NCBI GenBank assembly: GCA_011772595.1
Contig: WVZH01000175.1
Coordinates: forward strand, 10,626 to 29,063
Reading direction: 5' to 3'
Length of the DNA stretch: 18,438 nucleotides
Source: Anaerolineales bacterium
GTDB taxonomy: Bacteria > Chloroflexota > Anaerolineae > Anaerolineales > E44-bin32
Positions 15,134-18,438 of the stretch are shown piece by piece; position 1 is the stretch's first letter; each line of letters begins with the position of its first letter. A program made the position numbers and the translations under genes. The notes beneath the pieces were generated by a model, which saw nothing but the letters and a program-made list of their open reading frames with translations, did not search any database and was not told the origin of the DNA.

Positions 15134-15162
15134 TTGACCCTCCAACTTTTCAAGGCTACAAT
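15134..15162 (+). promoter_or_regulatory. Strong putative promoter for ffh
   Basis: TTGACC (15134-15139), 17-base spacer, TACAAT (15157-15162); each box matches 5 of 6 consensus bases. Predicted start is near 15169, leaving a leader of about 95 bases that contains a long hairpin. Confidence 0.65.
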
Positions 15163-15195
15163 CCTTCTGTTTGTAGGCATCGAGCGGCTAGGACC

Positions 15196-15236
15196 CCGCC
15201 GGTCGGTCGCTGCGAACATGCAGCCCGACACGGCGG
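15196..15236 (+). promoter_or_regulatory. Strong 16-bp hairpin in the ffh leader
   Basis: Three stacked stems: CCGCCG/CGGCGG (15196-15201, 15231-15236), GTCGG/CCGAC (15202-15206, 15225-15229) and GCTGC/GCAGC (15209-15213, 15220-15224) around loop GAACAT. The only interruptions are a two-base bulge on the left and one base on the right. No T-run follows, so it is not a simple terminator. It could be a regulatory or stabilising leader structure. Confidence 0.6.
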
Positions 15237-15263
15237 CTTGTATGTAAGGGATGAGCAGCATTT

Positions 15264-16583
15264 ATGTTTGAAGCATTGGCGGAGCGCCTGCAGGGAGTGT
15301 TTCATAAGCTTGCCAAGCGAGGCAAACTCCGGCCAGCAGACGTCGATAGTGCCCTAAGAGAGATCCGTCTTGCGCTTCTCGAGGCTGATGTTCACTATGG
15401 GGTCGTGAAGGAAATCTTGGCGGCCGTACGGTCACGCGCCTTGAGCGAGGAAGTTTCTAGAGCGCTAAACCCCACTCAGCACGTGATCGGTATACTCTAT
15501 GATGAACTGGTAGCGATCCTGGGAGAACCAGGAAAGCTATCTCTACATGGTAAGAAACCTCGTTCTATCATGTTGGTCGGTTTACAGGGATCGGGGAAGA
15601 CAACAACCGCCGCCAAGTTGGCAAAACTGCTAAAAGGACGTGGAGAGCGGGTCTGGTTCATTGCAGCCGATCCGTATCGCCCTGCAGCCGTGGAACAGCT
15701 GGAACTGCTCGGCAACGAAATTGATGTTCCAATGTTTTACGAGCCAGGACTCTCGCCGGCAGATCTGAGCAAGTCAGGGATTGACGCCGCAGCGAAGGGC
15801 GGAGCCAGCGTGGTAATCTTAGATACTGCAGGTCGATCGCAATTGGATCAGCTGATGATGGATGAATTGTCCGCCATAAGGGATCGGATCGATCCCGTTG
15901 AGATTCTGCTCGTTGCCGATGCCATGACGGGTCAGGAGGCAGTGAACATCGCCAAAGGATTCCAGGAACCACTTGGGCTATCAGGGATGATCTTGACGAA
16001 GATGGATGGCGATGCCCGAGGTGGAGCGGCTATCTCGATGCGAGCTGTCACCGGGGTGCCGATTAAGTTCCTAGGTGTAGGCGAAGAGCAGGAGGCGTTG
16101 GAGATCTATCAGCCATCCCGTCTCGCTTCTAGGATCATTGGGAGAGGCGACATGCTTGGCCTCCTCCAGAAAGCGGAAACTGGAATTGAAGTCGATCGGG
16201 CGGGGAAACAGATCGATCGGATTCGTCAGGGTGAGTTTGATTTCGAAGACTTCACCGAGCAATTGGCGATGATGCAAAGGATGGGACCTTTAAGCAAGAT
16301 CGTCGATATGTTGCCCGGAGGGCTGCTTAGCGGAAGCCAGCAAATTGATGCTCAATTTGCAGAGAACCAATTACTCCGTACACAGGCTATAATTCAATCC
16401 ATGACATCCTTCGAAAGGCGAAACCCTGATGTGCTGAATGCAAGCAGAAAGCGGAGGATTGCCTCTGGCTCAGGGACAAGTGTTCAGGAGGTCAATCAAC
16501 TTCTGCGTCAATTTCGCCAGGTACGAAGGGTCTTTAAAAAAGTTGGAAAGCGTGGCGTTAAGGGGTTGACACCCTGGCTATGA
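15264..16583 (+). CDS. ffh: Signal recognition particle protein Ffh (SRP54)
   Basis: GTPase that binds signal sequences of nascent membrane proteins and, with SRP RNA and FtsY, targets ribosomes to the translocon. 439 residues: N helical domain (1-95), G domain with P-loop GLQGSGKTTT (106-115), AADPYRPAAVEQL, ILDTAGR, and TKMDGDARGGAA. A methionine-containing M domain (about 300-439) has MMQRMGPLSKIVDMLPGG and the RNA-binding segment SFERRNPDVLNASRKRRIASGSG. The C-terminus ends in a basic stretch. Length is normal. No good Shine-Dalgarno precedes the ATG: AAGGG lies 13 bases away. Two tiny upstream frames, ATG-TAA at 15243 and a six-codon frame at 15251-15271, lie in the leader. It heads the rpsP-khpA-rimM group. 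Confidence 0.96.
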   Translation: MFEALAERLQGVFHKLAKRGKLRPADVDSALREIRLALLEADVHYGVVKEILAAVRSRALSEEVSRALNPTQHVIGILYDELVAILGEPGKLSLHGKKPRSIMLVGLQGSGKTTTAAKLAKLLKGRGERVWFIAADPYRPAAVEQLELLGNEIDVPMFYEPGLSPADLSKSGIDAAAKGGASVVILDTAGRSQLDQLMMDELSAIRDRIDPVEILLVADAMTGQEAVNIAKGFQEPLGLSGMILTKMDGDARGGAAISMRAVTGVPIKFLGVGEEQEALEIYQPSRLASRIIGRGDMLGLLQKAETGIEVDRAGKQIDRIRQGEFDFEDFTEQLAMMQRMGPLSKIVDMLPGGLLSGSQQIDAQFAENQLLRTQAIIQSMTSFERRNPDVLNASRKRRIASGSGTSVQEVNQLLRQFRQVRRVFKKVGKRGVKGLTPWL

Positions 16584-16597
16584 TAACGCTGTCGCAA

Positions 16598-16640
16598 CCT
16601 CGGCGCGCGAGGCGATGTGTGCCAACCGTCCTGGCACATC
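16598..16640 (+). promoter_or_regulatory. Two adjacent hairpins in the rpsP leader
   Basis: CCTCG/CGAGG (16598-16602, 16608-16612, loop GCGCG) is followed by GATG-TG-TGCCA paired with TGGCA-CATC (16614-16624, 16632-16640; 7-base loop, TG bulged). They fill the gap between ffh and rpsP. There is no T-run, so a regulatory leader or processing site fits better than a terminator. Confidence 0.45.
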
Positions 16641-16691
16641 CCTCTCTGCAAGGCGCACCGAGGAAAATACAATAGGAGAAAGAAAAACACG

Positions 16692-17297
16692 ATGGTCCGT
16701 ATACGATTGCGCCGGGTTGGTGCCCGGCATCAACCAAGTTATCGTATCGTCGCCGCGGATAAGGAAAGTCCACGCGACGGAAAGTTTCTCGAAGTTTTGG
16801 GTCACTACAATCCTCGCACGGAACCTTCTACGGTGAAGGTGGACGAAGCTAGATTGTTCCATTGGCTCAAGAATGGTGCACAACCCTCTGATGCAGTCAC
16901 AAAAGTTCTCAAACCATTAGGCACCTGGGAGAGATGGGATCGATTTAAGGGTGGCGAAAAATTAGAGACCCTACTCGCTGAAGCTGAATCGACGCTATCT
17001 GAGGTGGATCCTCGCACGCGGAGAGATGATCTCATCGAAGAGCGTCTCAAGAAGAAGACCAAGAAAAAGAAAAAGAAGGCGAAGGAGGCTCCCAAAGCGG
17101 AGGCCAAAGAAGAAACTGTGGCTGAGGCTAAAGAAGCGGAACCCGAGGTTAAAGAGGAAGCTGCTGAAGAACCCACAGAAGAAGCTGTGCAGGAGGAAGT
17201 CAGCGAGGAGGCTGCTCCGGAGGAGAAGCCTGAACCCGAAGCTGAAGATACTTCTGAAGCGATCGCTTCCGACGAGGAAGAAGCGGAAGAAGGGTAG
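16692..17297 (+). CDS. rpsP: 30S ribosomal protein S16 with long charged C-terminal extension
   Basis: Small-subunit protein needed for early 30S assembly. The start at ATG 16692 gives the canonical MVRIRLRRVGARHQPSYRIVAAD; the frame is open upstream but lacks conservation. AGGAGA lies at 16674-16679, 12 bases before the ATG. The S16 core covers about residues 1-86, ending TWERWDRFK. A further 115 residues follow: a helical linker, a lysine block (LKKKTKKKKKK near 119-129), then an Ala/Glu-rich acidic tail to residue 201. Ordinary S16 is about 80-90 residues. Low-complexity C-terminal tails on S16 occur in some phyla, but this one is long and strongly charge-segregated. khpA follows 13 bases downstream. 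Confidence 0.95.
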   Translation: MVRIRLRRVGARHQPSYRIVAADKESPRDGKFLEVLGHYNPRTEPSTVKVDEARLFHWLKNGAQPSDAVTKVLKPLGTWERWDRFKGGEKLETLLAEAESTLSEVDPRTRRDDLIEERLKKKTKKKKKKAKEAPKAEAKEETVAEAKEAEPEVKEEAAEEPTEEAVQEEVSEEAAPEEKPEPEAEDTSEAIASDEEEAEEG

Positions 17298-17310
17298 AGG
17301 ATTGCAGATC

Positions 17311-17538
17311 ATGAAAGCGTTGATCGAATTCATCGCCAAATCCCTTGTTGATGATCCCACGGAAGTTAAAGTCATGGAGTACCGCCAACGCCGGGATGTT
17401 CGTATCACACTCAGCGTAGCGGAGGAAGATATGGGACGTGTGATTGGGCGCAATGGTCGTGTAGCCAACGCCATGCGCACGCTTCTGCGCGTCTCTGCGT
17501 CTCGCCGGGGAATGCGAGTCTCACTCGACATCATCTGA
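17311..17538 (+). CDS. khpA: KH-domain RNA-binding protein KhpA (YlqC family)
   Basis: 75-residue single KH domain. The RNA-binding GxxG loop is G46-R47-N48-G49 in MGRVIGRNGRVANAMRTLLR. In Gram-positive bacteria KhpA pairs with KhpB/Jag and affects cell elongation and RNA regulation. The frame is open further upstream, but that part is the rpsP tail read in another frame. The ATG at 17311 is preceded by AGAGG (17296-17300) right at the rpsP stop. Position between rpsP and rimM is the classic location. Confidence 0.93.
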   Translation: MKALIEFIAKSLVDDPTEVKVMEYRQRRDVRITLSVAEEDMGRVIGRNGRVANAMRTLLRVSASRRGMRVSLDII

Positions 17539-17543
17539 CCTTG

Positions 17544-18092
17544 ATGAAGTCGAAGAATCGCGATTCGAGCGAAAGTCACGCCCGACAGCCACCGGAATAT
17601 CTGGCTGTCGGGCGTGTCGTACGTCCTCATGGAGTTCGTGGGGGATTTAGAGTTTCCGCCTTGTCTGACCTCATTCGCAGTATCAATCCTGCCACACAAG
17701 TCTTTTTCGGTCCGGAAAAAGAGAACGGGATCGTAAGCGCTTTTCGGGCTCATGGAAGCGACTTCCTCCTTTTCATTGAAGGCTGTGATGATCGGACCAC
17801 AGCGGAGAGGTGGCGGGGGCAAGTGTTTTATATTCGCTTCGAAGAGACCGAACCGCTCCCAGATGGTGTCTATTATTACTGGCAGATCATTGGGCTGGAG
17901 GTATTCACGCTAGAAGATGAGCGATTGGGGGAAGTGGAGGAGATCCTTGAGACCGGAGCGAACGACGTCTATATCGTTAGGGATGCCTCCGGCAAGGAAT
18001 GTTTAATACCTGCCATCGAATCCGTGATTGTAGAGGTGGATCTTGAGAAATCTCGAATGGTTGTGAATCTGATACCCGGATTACTTCAATAG
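17544..18092 (+). CDS. rimM: Ribosome maturation factor RimM
   Basis: Assists 30S head maturation by binding S19. 182 residues: a non-conserved polar N-terminus (about 1-17), then the RimM domain from YLAVGRVVRPHGVRGGFRV, and a PRC-barrel domain (about 98-180; YYYWQIIGLEVFTLEDERLGEVEEIL, GANDVYIV, LIPAIESVIVEVD). ATG 17544 is preferred to the TTG at 17541. There is no visible Shine-Dalgarno, so translation may depend on coupling to khpA, which stops five bases before. A 15-bp perfect hairpin lies at codons 12-25. Confidence 0.93.
   Translation: MKSKNRDSSESHARQPPEYLAVGRVVRPHGVRGGFRVSALSDLIRSINPATQVFFGPEKENGIVSAFRAHGSDFLLFIEGCDDRTTAERWRGQVFYIRFEETEPLPDGVYYYWQIIGLEVFTLEDERLGEVEEILETGANDVYIVRDASGKECLIPAIESVIVEVDLEKSRMVVNLIPGLLQ
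17577..17616 (+). repeat. 15-bp perfect inverted repeat inside the 5' end of rimM
   Basis: CACGCCCGACAGCCA (17577-17591) and TGGCTGTCGGGCGTG (17602-17616) are exact reverse complements around a 10-base loop. The GC-rich stem should be very stable in RNA. No T-run follows. It spans the junction of the non-conserved N-terminus and the first RimM motif. Confidence 0.75.
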
Positions 18093-18438
18093 TTCTATCA
18101 TAGGAAAACGAAGTAAGATCGTCTCGAAACGAACCTAGACACTTATGAACTTCCCCGCCTCAGATCAAGAGCCGTCGATCAATAGTCGTATTCACGTAAT
18201 CGTTGCGCATGGGCATCTTCTCCGCTCGTAATTCCCATTGTCGAGGACGATTGCCCGCTCAACAAGGTCAGTTAGTATGAGCACCTCCCATAGCTGACAA
18301 CTCCCCACAGCGGTGGAAGCGAAATGGAAATTTGGGGCTGCATTATTGAGAGAATCCCGCAGAAAGTGCTTGGTCTTAATTCACCCCTGAGGCAATCCGA
18401 GTCCACTTCGTGAAGATTACTGCTGTTGAGGCTCGCAA
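18093..18438. other. 346-bp region without a recognisable gene
   Basis: No long open frame on either strand and no recognised RNA gene. An imperfect hairpin (GTCAG...CTGAC with inner TATG/CATA, within about 18266-18300) is the only structure noted. No T-run or clear terminator follows rimM. The usual next gene, trmD, does not start within the window. Confidence 0.6.

Noticed and set aside
15169..15263. SRP (4.5S) RNA gene next to ffh
   Set aside because: The hairpin region lacks the conserved SRP RNA motifs (GGAAG-type loop and AGCA internal loop).
15040..15357. Plus-strand frame with several Cys and His residues across the pbp end and ffh start
   Set aside because: The Cys/His spacing looked zinc-finger-like, but the frame overlaps both ffh and the fusion gene in other frames and has no ribosome-binding site.
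16566..16594. Perfect TTGACA at the end of ffh as an rpsP promoter
   Set aside because: No -10 box lies 16-18 bases downstream; the nearest TATGAT is only seven bases away.
16995..17822. 275-codon minus-strand open frame across the rpsP tail, khpA and rimM
   Set aside because: It is antisense to three recognised genes. Its low-complexity Ser/Phe/Leu content simply mirrors the Lys/Glu-rich rpsP tail, and no family features are seen.
18260..18310. tRNA-like stretch (GGTCAGTTAGTATGAGCACC)
   Set aside because: Resembles a tRNA D-arm, but there is no GGTTCGAAT-type T-arm, anticodon stem or acceptor pairing.

Overview
This window looks like bacterial chromosome, probably from a member of the Chloroflexota (Anaerolineae-like). 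That placement is an inference. It rests on the IleRS active-site variant (AMHKS), a SEDS polymerase fused to a penicillin-binding-protein-like domain, DUF3662-FHA genes beside cell-wall genes, an archease-rtcB pair and a long acidic tail on ribosomal protein S16. Base composition looks even throughout. I saw no transposase, integrase, phage gene, CRISPR array, rRNA or tRNA.

Layout, left to right. (1) 1-4878, plus strand: the C-terminal part of isoleucyl-tRNA synthetase (cut by the window edge), then lspA (own promoter), rluD and a low-specificity threonine aldolase, tightly packed. (2) 4967-5524: a small two-helix membrane protein with a possible bacterial PH-like domain. (3) 5525-7117: a 351-bp intergenic stretch holding a promoter, a structured leader, a short Tyr-containing reading frame and an intrinsic terminator, then tyrS. 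(4) 7206-9105, minus strand: archease-rtcB, an RNA ligase operon, facing tyrS across a terminator hairpin. (5) 9293-15119, plus strand: two tandem DUF3662-FHA proteins, one membrane-anchored FHA protein (FhaB-like), MTA phosphorylase, and an 885-residue SEDS/PBP-like fusion. (6) 15264-18092: ffh, rpsP, khpA and rimM, the usual SRP/ribosome-maturation group. (7) 18093-18438: no gene recognised; trmD, the usual next gene, is absent.

The most interesting part is region 5. Actinobacteria carry a conserved fhaA-fhaB-pstP-rodA-pbpA-pknA-pknB cluster that links Ser/Thr phosphorylation to peptidoglycan synthesis. Here FhaA-like, FhaA-like, FhaB-like and a RodA-PbpA fusion lie together, but no kinase or phosphatase is in view. 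The fusion keeps the SEDS Asp motif (HSDF). By eye it has lost all three transpeptidase motifs of its PBP half: SxxK reads MAMT, SxN reads GCP and KTGT reads ETGK. It therefore looks like a SEDS glycosyltransferase tethered to a pseudo-transpeptidase.

Several non-coding signals also stand out: an apparently leaderless start for the first FHA gene, strong hairpins in the ffh and rpsP leaders and at the start of rimM, a hairpin at the lspA/rluD junction, and a possible attenuator upstream of tyrS. All motif assignments were made by reading the sequence. No database search, alignment program or RNA folding was run.
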